This document shows positions 36,920-45,558 of a stretch of DNA of 64,000 nt, piece after piece. The notes beneath the pieces are model-generated. The model saw only the letters and a list, made by a program, of their open reading frames with translations, did not search any database and had not been told where the DNA came from. Source of the DNA: Yoonia litorea (lineage in GTDB: Bacteria > Pseudomonadota > Alphaproteobacteria > Rhodobacterales > Rhodobacteraceae). The stretch lies in assembly GCF_900114675.1 (NCBI RefSeq), contig NZ_FOZM01000001.1:186001-250000 (forward strand), read 5' to 3'. A program made the position numbers and the translations under genes. Positions within the stretch are counted from its first letter, which is position 1. The number at the start of each line of letters is the position of its first letter.

Positions 36920-37699
36920 ATGGTTCAACTGACACTTCCCAAAAACTCCCGCATGACAACGGGCAAGACATGGCCCAAGCCAGAAGGGGCGACAAACCTG
37001 CGCAAGGTGCAGATCTATCGCTGGAATCCTGACGACGGCAAAAATCCCCAACTCGACACGTATTTCGTGGATATGGATACCTGCGGTCCGATGGTCCTGG
37101 ACGCGCTGATCAAGATCAAGAACGAGATTGATCCGACCCTGACCTTCCGCCGCTCGTGTCGCGAAGGGATCTGCGGATCATGCGCGATGAATATTGACGG
37201 GATCAACACGCTGGCCTGTATCTACGGCATGGATGAGATCAAGGGCGATGTGAAAATCTATCCGCTGCCGCATATGCCTGTGATCAAGGACCTCATTCCG
37301 GATCTTACGCATTTCTACGCCCAGCACGCCTCGATCATGCCGTGGCTGGAAACCAAGACGAACCGCCCTGCCAAGGAATGGAAGCAGTCGATCGAGGATC
37401 GCAAGAAACTCGACGGTCTTTATGAGTGCGTCATGTGCGCCTCATGCTCGACGTCCTGCCCGTCTTACTGGTGGAACGGCGATCGCTACCTCGGGCCGGC
37501 AGCACTGTTACATGCTTATCGGTGGATCATCGACAGCCGCGACGAGGCGACTGGTGAGCGTCTGGATCAGTTGGAAGATCCGTTCAAGCTTTACCGCTGC
37601 CACACGATCATGAACTGCGCGAAAACCTGTCCGAAGGGTCTGAACCCGGCGAAGGCGATTGCGCACATCAAGAAGATGATGGTCGAACGCGTCGTCTAA
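36920..37699 (+). CDS. sdhB: Succinate dehydrogenase iron-sulfur subunit
   Basis: This 259-residue subunit carries three clusters. The [2Fe-2S] motif is [13 protein letters not shown], the [4Fe-4S] ligands lie in [16 protein letters not shown], and the last cluster in [17 protein letters not shown]. The start is the ATG at 36920, preceded by GAGAAGAGAGAAG. It passes electrons from SdhA to ubiquinone at the SdhCD anchor. A terminator-like hairpin follows the stop. Confidence 0.97.
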   Translation: MVQLTLPKNSRMTTGKTWPKPEGATNLRKVQIYRWNPDDGKNPQLDTYFVDMDTCGPMVLDALIKIKNEIDPTLTFRRSCREGICGSCAMNIDGINTLACIYGMDEIKGDVKIYPLPHMPVIKDLIPDLTHFYAQHASIMPWLETKTNRPAKEWKQSIEDRKKLDGLYECVMCASCSTSCPSYWWNGDRYLGPAALLHAYRWIIDSRDEATGERLDQLEDPFKLYRCHTIMNCAKTCPKGLNPAKAIAHIKKMMVERVV

Positions 37700-37712
37700 G
37701 GGCTGATGTCGG

Positions 37713-37729
37713 CGGGGGCTTTGCCCCCG
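37713..37729 (+). terminator. Terminator-like hairpin after sdhB
   Basis: A perfect 7-bp G/C stem (CGGGGGC and GCCCCCG, loop TTT) lies 14 bases past the sdhB stop. There is no T run, but the stem is strong. Confidence 0.5.
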
Positions 37730-37743
37730 GCGCGTGCCGCGCC

Positions 37744-37919
37744 ACCCCCAGGATATTTTGAAGGCCAATAATGAAAAGGGCGCGCCCATTTGTGGGGAGA
37801 CGCGCCCTTCCGGTCATTACCGGCCACGGCCATCGGCGTCCCCGCCTGTTCCGCAGAATGAGTTTCCTGCGAAATGGTTAACAACTCGTTATTATCGGCC
37901 CGGAAATATCCTCGGGGGG
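37744..37919. repeat. Inverted pair of a short motif between sdhB and deoD
   Basis: CCCCCAGGATATTTT (37745-37759) and the inverted version AAATATCCTCGGGGGG (37904-37919) face each other in the space between these convergent genes. Between them lies another hairpin, at 37776-37809, with 9-bp arms AAGGGCGCG and CGCGCCCTT. From memory, the GGATATTT motif next to G/C-rich stems occurs after many genes in Rhodobacteraceae. Both ends probably take part in 3' processing or termination. Confidence 0.5.
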
Positions 37920-37951
37920 AGCCTCGACAGAGGCGGGGGGCGGACAGCCCC

Positions 37952-38656
37952 CTAGCGAAAGGCGGCTGCCAGCGCGATTTCAACCATATCGCCAAATGTC
38001 TTTTCACGGTCTTCTGAAGGAAGGGCCTCGTGGGTGATCAAGTGATCACTGACGGTCAGCACGGCCAGAGCGCGCCGCCCGTAGCGGGCGGCGAGGTTGT
38101 AAAGTTCGGCTGCTTCCATCTCGACCCCCAGAATCCCGTGACGGACCATCTGTTCGTTCAGGTCGGGGCGCTCGTCATAGAAGACATCTGACGAATAGAT
38201 GCCGCCCACATGGGTCGGGACACCCTTCTCTTTAGCCGCATCATGCGCGGCGGCAAGTAGCCCATAGTCTGCGCAGGGTGCAAAATTCAGTTCCCTGAAG
38301 ATGCCGCGCGACGGCGTCGACAGTGTCGATGCCGTCATGGCGAGGATCACATCGCGGATCTTGACGTGCGATTGCATGCCGCCGCAGGAGCCGATGCGAA
38401 TGAGTGTTTGCGCGTCGTAGTCCTTGATCAGCTCATTGGCATAGATCGACAGCGACGGCATGCCCATGCCCGATCCCTGGATCGTCACAGGATTGCCTTT
38501 CCACGTGCCAGTAAAACCAAGCATCCCGCGCACTTCATTGATGCAGCGCGCGTCATCCAGAAACGTCTCCGCCGCCCATTTTGCACGATAGGGATCGCCG
38601 GGCATCAGGACGGTTGGGGCGATGTCGCCTTTCTCGGCACCGATGTGAACAGTCAT
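37952..38656 (-). CDS. deoD: DeoD-type purine nucleoside phosphorylase
   Basis: This is a 234-residue hexameric-type phosphorylase. [32 protein letters not shown] and [10 protein letters not shown] mark the phosphate and purine sites, and SDHLITHE contains the catalytic aspartate. I use the ATG at 38656, which has GGGAGG upstream, and not the in-frame ATG at 38695. It splits purine nucleosides to base and sugar phosphate. A second, trimeric-type phosphorylase is encoded at 48,072. Confidence 0.94.
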   Translation of the reverse strand: MTVHIGAEKGDIAPTVLMPGDPYRAKWAAETFLDDARCINEVRGMLGFTGTWKGNPVTIQGSGMGMPSLSIYANELIKDYDAQTLIRIGSCGGMQSHVKIRDVILAMTASTLSTPSRGIFRELNFAPCADYGLLAAAHDAAKEKGVPTHVGGIYSSDVFYDERPDLNEQMVRHGILGVEMEAAELYNLAARYGRRALAVLTVSDHLITHEALPSEDREKTFGDMVEIALAAAFR

Positions 38657-38719
38657 GTAAGCCTCCCGCTGATTTAAGGTGGCCAGTCTAGGCAACCCTG
38701 CGGTCAGGGGAAGACCTAT

Positions 38720-40687
38720 TTATTCGGCAGCGACAGATCGCGGGTCAACCAGTGTGACGATATCCGCCATGATCTTGTTCAACTCGAAATCCTTCGGCGT
38801 GTAGACCTTGGCGACACCCATTGCTTTGAGCGCTTGTGCGTCTTCATCAGGAATGATGCCACCGGCAATCACGGGGATATGCGCGATTCCAGCGGCTCTG
38901 AGCCGGTCCATCACATCGCGCACAAGCGGGATGTGCGAGCCTGACAGGATCGAAAGCCCGATCACATGCACCTCGCCGTTTTGCGCGGCAGTGACGATCT
39001 CCTCAGGGGTGAGGCGGATGCCTTCGTAGTCGATCTCCATGCCACAATCGCGCGCGCGGGCGGCGATTTGTTCCGCACCGTTGGAGTGGCCGTCAAGGCC
39101 GGGCTTGCCAACAAGGAACTTAAGGCGGCGTCCCAGAGCGGTGCTGACCAGATCGACCTGCTCGCGCAGCTCGTCCAGCCCCTCAGTCCGGTTGGAGGGA
39201 TTGCTGCTGACGCCGGTGGGGGCGCGATACTGGCCGAAGACGCCACGGATCACGTCGGCCCATTCGCCTGTGGTTACGCCAGCGCGCGCGCAAGCAATCG
39301 ACGGCGGCATAATGTTGGAGCCATCTTTCGCGGCCTCGCGCAACGCGGCCAGTGCCTCCTGGACCGCATCGTCGTCGCGCGCGGCTTTCCAGGCGGACAA
39401 GCGGCGCAACTGGTCGGCTTCGGCTTCGGGATCTGACACCATGATCGCGTCATCACCTGCGGTCAGCGGTGAAGGTTCGCCAGCCTGCCATTTGTTGACG
39501 CCGACGACAGTCGTGTCTCCACGCTCAATCCCGGCAATCCGCGCCGCGTTGCTTTCGACCAGACGCGATTTCATGTAGGCAATAGCGTCTTTCGCGCCAC
39601 CCATCCCTTCGATCTGAGCCAGTTCGGCACGTGCGCCGTCTTTGAGTTCATTAACCTTGCGGTCAATCGCGGGGTTACCGTCGAAGAGGTCTTCGTATTC
39701 CAGAAGATCGGTTTCATAAGCGAGGATCTGCTGCATCCGCAGTGACCATTGCTGGTCCCAAGGGCGCGGAAGGCCCAAAGCCTCGTTCCATGCGGGTAAC
39801 TGCACTGCACGGGCGCGGGCTTTTTTGGAAAGCGTCACAGCGAGCGTTTCCAAGAGGATCCGGTAGACGTTGTTTTCAGGTTGCTGCTCTGTCAGGCCAA
39901 GCGAGTTTACCTGCACGCCGTAGCGGAAGCGGCGGAATTTGGGGTCTTCGACGCCGTAGCGGGTTTCACAGATTTCGTCCCAGAGTTCGACAAAGGCACG
40001 CATCTTGCACAGCTCGGTGACGAACCGGATACCTGCGTTCACGAAGAACGAGATACGACCGACCATCGCCGGGAAATGCTCGGCCGGTACTTTGCCTTTG
40101 AGGTCGTCCAGAACGGCGGTGGCGGTGGCCAGCGCAAAGGCAAGCTCTTCTTCCGGTGTCGCGCCAGCCTCTTGCAAATGGTAGGAACAGACGTTCATCG
40201 GGTTCCACTTAGGCAGATATGCACGTGTATAGGCGGCAACATCTGTAATCATGCGCAGTGACGGTTCAGGCGGGCAGATGTAGGTACCGCGCGAGAGATA
40301 TTCCTTGATGATATCGTTCTGAACGGTCCCCTGGAGCGCAGAGATATCGGCACCCTGTTCTTCGGCGACAGCAATATAGAGCGACAAGAGCCATGGCGCT
40401 GTTGCGTTGATCGTCATCGAGGTGTTCATCTGATCCAGCGGGATCTCATCAAAGAGCGCGCGCATATCACCCAGATGGCTGACCGGCACGCCAACCTTGC
40501 CGACCTCACCCTTGGCCAGCACATGATCGCTGTCGTAGCCTGTCTGTGTTGGCAGATCGAAGGCAACCGAAAGCCCGGTCTGACCTTTGGCAAGATTGCC
40601 GCGGTAAAGCGCATTGGAGGCCGCAGCCGTGGAATGCCCTGCGTAGGTTCGGAATAGCCAAGGGCGATCTTTCTGCGTCTGCGACAT
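38720..40687 (-). CDS. ecm: Ethylmalonyl-CoA mutase (MeaA-type)
   Basis: This 655-residue cobalamin-dependent mutase has a catalytic barrel at the N-terminus (RTYAGHSTAAASNALYR, LPTQTGYDSDHVLAKGEVG). The C-terminal B12 domain has LDGHSNG matching DxHxxG, GLSILSGSH and AGGIIPDED. Its start and length match ethylmalonyl-CoA mutase rather than methylmalonyl-CoA mutase, which agrees with ccr, mch and mcl2 nearby. A palindrome lies 25-39 bases before the ATG. Confidence 0.93.
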   Translation of the reverse strand: MSQTQKDRPWLFRTYAGHSTAAASNALYRGNLAKGQTGLSVAFDLPTQTGYDSDHVLAKGEVGKVGVPVSHLGDMRALFDEIPLDQMNTSMTINATAPWLLSLYIAVAEEQGADISALQGTVQNDIIKEYLSRGTYICPPEPSLRMITDVAAYTRAYLPKWNPMNVCSYHLQEAGATPEEELAFALATATAVLDDLKGKVPAEHFPAMVGRISFFVNAGIRFVTELCKMRAFVELWDEICETRYGVEDPKFRRFRYGVQVNSLGLTEQQPENNVYRILLETLAVTLSKKARARAVQLPAWNEALGLPRPWDQQWSLRMQQILAYETDLLEYEDLFDGNPAIDRKVNELKDGARAELAQIEGMGGAKDAIAYMKSRLVESNAARIAGIERGDTTVVGVNKWQAGEPSPLTAGDDAIMVSDPEAEADQLRRLSAWKAARDDDAVQEALAALREAAKDGSNIMPPSIACARAGVTTGEWADVIRGVFGQYRAPTGVSSNPSNRTEGLDELREQVDLVSTALGRRLKFLVGKPGLDGHSNGAEQIAARARDCGMEIDYEGIRLTPEEIVTAAQNGEVHVIGLSILSGSHIPLVRDVMDRLRAAGIAHIPVIAGGIIPDEDAQALKAMGVAKVYTPKDFELNKIMADIVTLVDPRSVAAE

Positions 40688-40711
40688 CGGGTGGTCTCCT
40701 GAATCAGTTTG

Positions 40712-40726
40712 CGCAATTAAATTGCG
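40712..40726. promoter_or_regulatory. CGCAATTAAATTGCG palindrome before ethylmalonyl-CoA mutase
   Basis: A 15-bp inverted repeat lies 25-39 bases before the mutase start. Its inner 13 bases (GCAATTAAATTGC) match the site before ccr (GTAATTAAATTAC) except for one complementary pair. It may be a pathway operator. Confidence 0.5.
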
Positions 40727-40826
40727 TTTGGGGGGTTAGTATCGGAAACTTTATGCCTCTGTCAATTCGCTGCGTTGCGGCATGGCGGGATTTACCTTCC
40801 GTCGCTTCGGTGTCACTTTCTCATTC

Positions 40827-42224
40827 ATGACGCAGACGGTCTCTTTGCCGCTTTGGGCATTTATCCTGATTATTCTTTTTGCCGCGGTCACTTTCGCGTC
40901 GCACTTTCTGTTTCCCTCAGTGCGGTGGTTTTTCCGAAAGCGGGCTGAACGGGTGATAGCGCGTCTGAATGAACGCCTGCAACGTCCCATTGAGCCATTC
41001 AAGCTCGCGCGGCGTTACGACATGATCCAGCGGTTAATCTATGATCCGGTCGTCACCGAGGCCATTGTCGAGCACGCGCGAAAAGAAGGCATCCCCGAGA
41101 ATGTGGCGTTTGAAAAGGCGCGACGCTACGCGCGCGAGATCGTGCCATCGTTTTCGGCGACGGCTTACTTCACAATTGGGACGCGGCTGGCCCGGTGGTT
41201 GTCGAAATCCCTCTACCGGATCAAGCTTGGCAGCTTTGACCGGAAGCGGCTGAACGAGATCGACCCTGATGCGACGGTTGTCTTCGTAATGAACCACCGC
41301 AGCAACATGGACTATGTTCTTGTGACCTATCTGGCCGCACGTGCTGGTGCCTTGTCCTATGCGGTGGGTGAATGGGCGCGGGTATGGCCGCTGGCACCGC
41401 TGATCCGGATGATGGGTGCATACTTCATTCGCCGCAAATCGCGCGGAAACCTTTATAGAAAGGTCTTGGCGCGCTACGTCCAGATGGCAACGCGCGGTGG
41501 TGTTAGCCAGGCTGTATTCCCGGAAGGTGGTCTGAGCCTCAATGGATTCTTGGCACCGCCCCGTATGGGATTGCTGAATTACATCGTTGAGGATTTTGAC
41601 GCCGAGCGGCGTGAAGTGATCTTTGTTCCGGTCGCCATCAACTATGACCGTGTGCTTGAAGATTCGATCCTGATTGCCGCCGACCAGTCTGGGACCAGAC
41701 GGTTCCGTCCGTCCTGGGGGTCTGTCGTTAAGAAAGTGCTTCGGCACCTCTGGCTGCGGGTGACACGCCGGTTCCGCGGCTTCGGGACTGCGTCGGTCAG
41801 CTTTGGCGAACCGCTTGAGCTGTCGAAGTTCCACGCAAAAATCGACGAAGACCTGACGGAGGCCATTGCGAAAGCACTGATGCAGCGGATCGCCGATGTG
41901 ACGCCGGTCCTGGGTGTGCCAATCGTTGCGCGCAACATCCTTAAGTCATCGCCTATCGCGCGAGATGACCTGATCAATTGCGTCGCACAGGAACTTGAAG
42001 AGCTCACAAAGCGGCGATTGCCCTGTCCCAGACGCAAACCAGACGAACTGGTCAATGATGCATTGAGCCGTTTGAGGGGGCGTCAACTGATCATCGAGGA
42101 CGATTCTGCCATTTCCCCGACTGACCGAGGGCAGGCCGTTCTGGCGTTCTATGCCAACTCGATCGCGCACCATTTTGATGCACCTGCAGCAAAATTGAGC
42201 GAAATTTCTGCGGTCGCAGAGTAA
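40827..42224 (+). CDS. PlsB-like glycerol-phosphate/lysophosphatidate acyltransferase
   Basis: This is a 465-residue acyltransferase of the PlsB/PlsC superfamily. A membrane segment lies near residues 8-30. NHRSNMDY matches the catalytic HxxxxD motif and FPEGGLS is the substrate-binding block. It likely acylates glycerol-3-phosphate or a lysophospholipid at the membrane. The start is uncertain: I choose ATG 40827, but an in-frame ATG at 40782 is possible and neither has a clear ribosome site. It is divergent from the mutase gene. Confidence 0.85.
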   Translation: MTQTVSLPLWAFILIILFAAVTFASHFLFPSVRWFFRKRAERVIARLNERLQRPIEPFKLARRYDMIQRLIYDPVVTEAIVEHARKEGIPENVAFEKARRYAREIVPSFSATAYFTIGTRLARWLSKSLYRIKLGSFDRKRLNEIDPDATVVFVMNHRSNMDYVLVTYLAARAGALSYAVGEWARVWPLAPLIRMMGAYFIRRKSRGNLYRKVLARYVQMATRGGVSQAVFPEGGLSLNGFLAPPRMGLLNYIVEDFDAERREVIFVPVAINYDRVLEDSILIAADQSGTRRFRPSWGSVVKKVLRHLWLRVTRRFRGFGTASVSFGEPLELSKFHAKIDEDLTEAIAKALMQRIADVTPVLGVPIVARNILKSSPIARDDLINCVAQELEELTKRRLPCPRRKPDELVNDALSRLRGRQLIIEDDSAISPTDRGQAVLAFYANSIAHHFDAPAAKLSEISAVAE

Positions 42225-42233
42225 TTAAATTAC
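42221..42233. promoter_or_regulatory. GTAATTAAATTAC palindrome upstream of ccr
   Basis: This 13-bp palindrome overlaps the acyltransferase stop codon and lies 113 bases before ccr. It matches the palindrome before ethylmalonyl-CoA mutase apart from one complementary pair. Confidence 0.5.
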
Positions 42234-42345
42234 AAAAAACGGTTTTTGAGGGTTGCAATGTTACCCTTACGTCGCATATCCAATCAGGGAAGGCGCCGAT
42301 TCTGCGGCGCGGCAAGAAACTGGACTTAGCGTGATGGAGACTAAC

Positions 42346-43638
42346 ATGGCCCTCGACCAATCTGCCCCAACGGCGACATATGCCGCGCCGCAAAAAGACC
42401 TCTATGAAGTAGGCGAGATGCCTCCTCTGGGTCATGTGCCAGCCCAGATGCACGCATGGACAATCCGTCGCGAACGCCATGGTGAGCCCGAGCAGGCTTT
42501 CCAGCAGGAAGTGGTGGCTTGCCCTCAGCCTGACAGCCACGAAGTTCTTGTGCTGGTGATGGCCGCAGGCGTGAACTACAACGGCGTTTGGGCCGGTCTT
42601 GGACAGCCGATCAGCCCGTTCGATGTTCACAAGGCCGAATATCATATTGCTGGTTCCGATGCGGCAGGAATCGTCTGGGCCGTTGGCGACAAGGTCAAGC
42701 GCTGGAAGGTTGGCGACGAGGTTGTCATCCACTGCAACCAGGATGATGGCGATGATGAGCACTGCAACGGCGGCGATCCGATGTTCTCTGAAAGCCAGCG
42801 CATCTGGGGATATGAGACGCCAGACGGGTCCTTTGCACAGTTCACATGTGTGCAGTCCCAACAGCTGATGCCGCGCCCGCAGCATCTGACCTGGGAAGAA
42901 AGCGCCTGCTATACGCTGACATTGGCGACCGCGTACCGGATGCTCTTCGGGCATGAGCCACATGATCTGAAGCCCGGCCAGAACGTACTGGTCTGGGGTG
43001 CGTCGGGCGGCCTTGGCTCCTATGCGATCCAGCTGATCAACACTGCCGGTGCCAATGCTATCGCGGTCATCAGTGACGAAAGCAAGCGTGAGTTTGTGAT
43101 GTCATTGGGCGCCAAGGGTGTCATCAACCGCAACGATTTCAATTGCTGGGGTCAACTGCCGACAGTCAACACACCCGAATATGCCACTTGGCTGAAGGAA
43201 GCCCGCAAATTCGGCAAGGCCATCTGGGAGATCACCGGCAAAGGTGTGAACGTCGATATGGTCTTTGAGCATCCGGGTGAAGCGACATTCCCCGTATCAT
43301 CGCTGGTCTGTAAGAAGGGCGGTATGGTCGTGATTTGTGCCGGCACCACTGGTTTCAACTGCACCTTCGATGTGCGCTACATGTGGATGCATCAGAAGCG
43401 CTTGCAAGGCAGCCATTTTGCCCACCTCAAGCAGGCGAGTGCCGCCAACAACCTGATGGTCGAGCAGCGTCTGGACCCGTGCATGTCAGAGTGCTTTGAA
43501 TGGACGGCGATTCCTGAGGCCCACACCAAGATGCTGCGCAACCAGCATAAGCCGGGTAACATGGCTGTTCTCGTGCAGTCCCCGAAAATGGGGATCCGCA
43601 CGTTTGAAGATGCTGTCGAGGCCTCGCAAAACCCATAA
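42346..43638 (+). CDS. ccr: Crotonyl-CoA carboxylase/reductase
   Basis: This 430-residue NADPH-dependent enzyme carboxylates crotonyl-CoA to ethylmalonyl-CoA, the key step of the ethylmalonyl-CoA pathway. I use the ATG at 42346, preceded by GATGGAG, which gives the usual family length. VVACPQPDSHEVLVLVMAAGVNYNGVWAGLG, the NADPH motif WGASGGLGSYA and the segment FEHPGEATFPVSS with the CO2-site residues are typical. A classic terminator follows. Confidence 0.96.
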   Translation: MALDQSAPTATYAAPQKDLYEVGEMPPLGHVPAQMHAWTIRRERHGEPEQAFQQEVVACPQPDSHEVLVLVMAAGVNYNGVWAGLGQPISPFDVHKAEYHIAGSDAAGIVWAVGDKVKRWKVGDEVVIHCNQDDGDDEHCNGGDPMFSESQRIWGYETPDGSFAQFTCVQSQQLMPRPQHLTWEESACYTLTLATAYRMLFGHEPHDLKPGQNVLVWGASGGLGSYAIQLINTAGANAIAVISDESKREFVMSLGAKGVINRNDFNCWGQLPTVNTPEYATWLKEARKFGKAIWEITGKGVNVDMVFEHPGEATFPVSSLVCKKGGMVVICAGTTGFNCTFDVRYMWMHQKRLQGSHFAHLKQASAANNLMVEQRLDPCMSECFEWTAIPEAHTKMLRNQHKPGNMAVLVQSPKMGIRTFEDAVEASQNP

Positions 43639-43660
43639 TCCCTCCCCTGACTTCCCAAGC

Positions 43661-43693
43661 TGGGCGCGGTCCGAAAGGTCTGCGCCCATTTTT
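43661..43693 (+). terminator. Rho-independent terminator of ccr
   Basis: A stem of 7 bp (TGGGCGC and GCGCCCA) with a partly paired inner part around a GAAA loop is followed by TTTTT. It lies 22 bases after the ccr stop. Confidence 0.85.
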
Positions 43694-43737
43694 CTTGTGA
43701 ATTCAGCCTATTCCTGACACAATACATCTCTAGGTTG

Positions 43738-43752
43738 TTAAGTCTTCGTTAA
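43738..43752 (+). promoter_or_regulatory. CtrA-type box TTAA-N7-TTAA
   Basis: TTAAGTCTTCGTTAA is an exact match to the alphaproteobacterial CtrA site. It stands 23 bases before the 63-residue gene and is flanked by a 7-bp inverted repeat (CTCTAGG at 43728, CCTAGAG at 43758). Chance matches occur roughly once in a few windows of this size, so it needs testing. Confidence 0.4.
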
Positions 43753-43774
43753 GAGTTCCTAGAGAAGTTGGTGC

Positions 43775-43966
43775 ATGGGTCACGATTGGGTCATTCACGT
43801 TCTGTCTGATCTGCGCCAGTTTGCGCAGCAAAACGAGATGCCACTTTTGAGTGAGCAGCTTGATGAAGCCATGATGACAGCAGCGATCGAAATGGCCGAC
43901 AGCTCCGGTCCCACGAACCGTACACCGCAGGGTGATGTGATCCTTCCCAACATCGGAAATAAGTGA
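43775..43966 (+). CDS. Small conserved-looking protein, unrecognised
   Basis: This 63-residue soluble, helical, acidic protein (LSDLRQFAQQNEMPLLSEQLDEAMMTAAIEM) has an AGAGAAG site upstream. It resembles small helical proteins often seen in Rhodobacteraceae, by my recollection only. It is preceded by a CtrA-type box and followed after 65 bases by the helicase gene. The function is not known. Confidence 0.65.
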   Translation: MGHDWVIHVLSDLRQFAQQNEMPLLSEQLDEAMMTAAIEMADSSGPTNRTPQGDVILPNIGNK

Positions 43967-44031
43967 TGGGGACTTGGCGTTAGGGCGGTTCCTGCTGGTA
44001 GCGGTAGCGCCCCACCGATAAGGTCCGCGAT

Positions 44032-45558
44032 ATGGCCGTGCCTTCAATAACATTCTCAGAAGATCAGGCGGAAGCCTGGGACAATGTCGCGGTTGCGCTG
44101 CGGCAGTCCGGCATCGATCTTGACGACAGCTTGCTGCAACCGCCGATGTCCGAGAAAACATCAGTGCTGGCGGTCATCGGAAAGGCAGGCTCCGGGAAAA
44201 CGATGCTGCTCGCCGAGCTTTATCGTGCACTTGAAGAGGCCGGCGTCGATGTGATTTCGGGTGACTGGGAAGGCCGCAAGCGCAAAGACCGTCGGACGCT
44301 GGCTATTCTGGCGCCCACAAACAAGGCCGCAAGTGTCCTGCGCACGCGGGGCGTCCCTGCCACAACAATCCACCGTATTCTTTACACGCCCGTCTATGAT
44401 CCTGAGTACGAGAAAATTGCAGAATGGCTGGCAGGGCAGGGTGACCGACCGGAGATCGAGGGGCTGACGGACGTGGCGCTTGACCGCGCCCATGCATCCT
44501 ATGAGGCAAACAAATCCATTCCTGCAGCACTCGCAGCGGCGGGTTTGCGCGGGTCAGACTTCATTACCGGCTGGAAGCGGCGTGAAGACCCGCTTGATAT
44601 CGGCTTTGTCGATGAAAGTTCGATGCTCGACGAAAAACAGTTTGAGGACCTACAGGAAATCTTCCCCACTCTGCTTTTGTTTGGGGATCCTGCGCAGCTT
44701 CCGCCCGTGCAGTCGTCCGGCGGCATGGTCTTTGAAAGTCTCCCTGCACCGCGCATCATGTCGTTGAACCGCATCCACAGGCAGGAAGCAGACAACCCGA
44801 TCCTTGATCTCGCACATGCGCTTGCTGATCCTGCGTTGGATTTCCACGCCTTTGAGCGCATGATTGAAGAAAAGGCGCAGAATGATGACCGCGTCGTGAT
44901 GGCTCAACGCGTAGAGGCAGACCTGATGGCGCGATCGCCGTGTCTTGTCTGGCGCAACGCCACGCGGATCAGGTTGATCCATGCCTTCCGTGCGGCCTTC
45001 GGTGCACCAGACGACGAACTTCTCTCAGGTGAACCCTTGATCTGTGACGGCATCGAATTGCCCCTCAAGCACCGCAAAAAACGGCTCGATCTAGAGGCGC
45101 GCGGGCTGATCAAAGGCGCGCAGGTGATCTATCTCGGGCCGGGTCGCAAGCCGGGCTTTTCGCGTTTGCATGTGATTGGCGCAGAAGACCCGCAGGTAAG
45201 TGCTGCGAGCATCGTCAAGATTGAGCAGGAAGGGGATGAAGAACCCTTCATCCCGTTTGCGGCTCGTATGGGTGCAACCTTTCTGCATGGCGCGGCGGTC
45301 ACGATCCACAAGGCGCAAGGGTCGCAATGGGACACGGTGCAGGTCTTTGCACCGGATATTTATGCCGCCAGCCGTATGGGCCGGGTGGAAGCGGGACAGC
45401 CATTGTGGAAACGTCTGGCATACGTCGCCATCACCCGCGCAGAAACCCAGTTGCGTTGGGTGGTCCGAAATCGCCTTGCACGGCCGCAAGGGACGTTGCG
45501 CATTGATGACCTTGATGTGCCAGCGGCACCGTTGAAACTGGAAAGTGAAGAGCCATGA
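44032..45558 (+). CDS. RecD-like ATP-dependent DNA helicase
   Basis: This is a 508-residue superfamily 1 helicase. Walker A is GKAGSGKTMLL near residue 46, motif II is DIGFVDESSM, motif III contains FGDPAQLPPV, motif IV-like LNRIHRQEADNPI follows, and the C-terminal UvrD_C_2 part has TIHKAQGSQWDTVQVF. Such single-subunit RecD-like helicases act in DNA repair or in processing of foreign DNA. No RecB or RecC is near. The next gene overlaps it by 4 bases. Confidence 0.9.
   Translation: MAVPSITFSEDQAEAWDNVAVALRQSGIDLDDSLLQPPMSEKTSVLAVIGKAGSGKTMLLAELYRALEEAGVDVISGDWEGRKRKDRRTLAILAPTNKAASVLRTRGVPATTIHRILYTPVYDPEYEKIAEWLAGQGDRPEIEGLTDVALDRAHASYEANKSIPAALAAAGLRGSDFITGWKRREDPLDIGFVDESSMLDEKQFEDLQEIFPTLLLFGDPAQLPPVQSSGGMVFESLPAPRIMSLNRIHRQEADNPILDLAHALADPALDFHAFERMIEEKAQNDDRVVMAQRVEADLMARSPCLVWRNATRIRLIHAFRAAFGAPDDELLSGEPLICDGIELPLKHRKKRLDLEARGLIKGAQVIYLGPGRKPGFSRLHVIGAEDPQVSAASIVKIEQEGDEEPFIPFAARMGATFLHGAAVTIHKAQGSQWDTVQVFAPDIYAASRMGRVEAGQPLWKRLAYVAITRAETQLRWVVRNRLARPQGTLRIDDLDVPAAPLKLESEEP

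Noticed and set aside
41034..42963. Minus-strand frames opposite the acyltransferase and ccr
   Set aside because: The plus-strand genes show catalytic motifs and ribosome sites; the minus-strand frames show neither.
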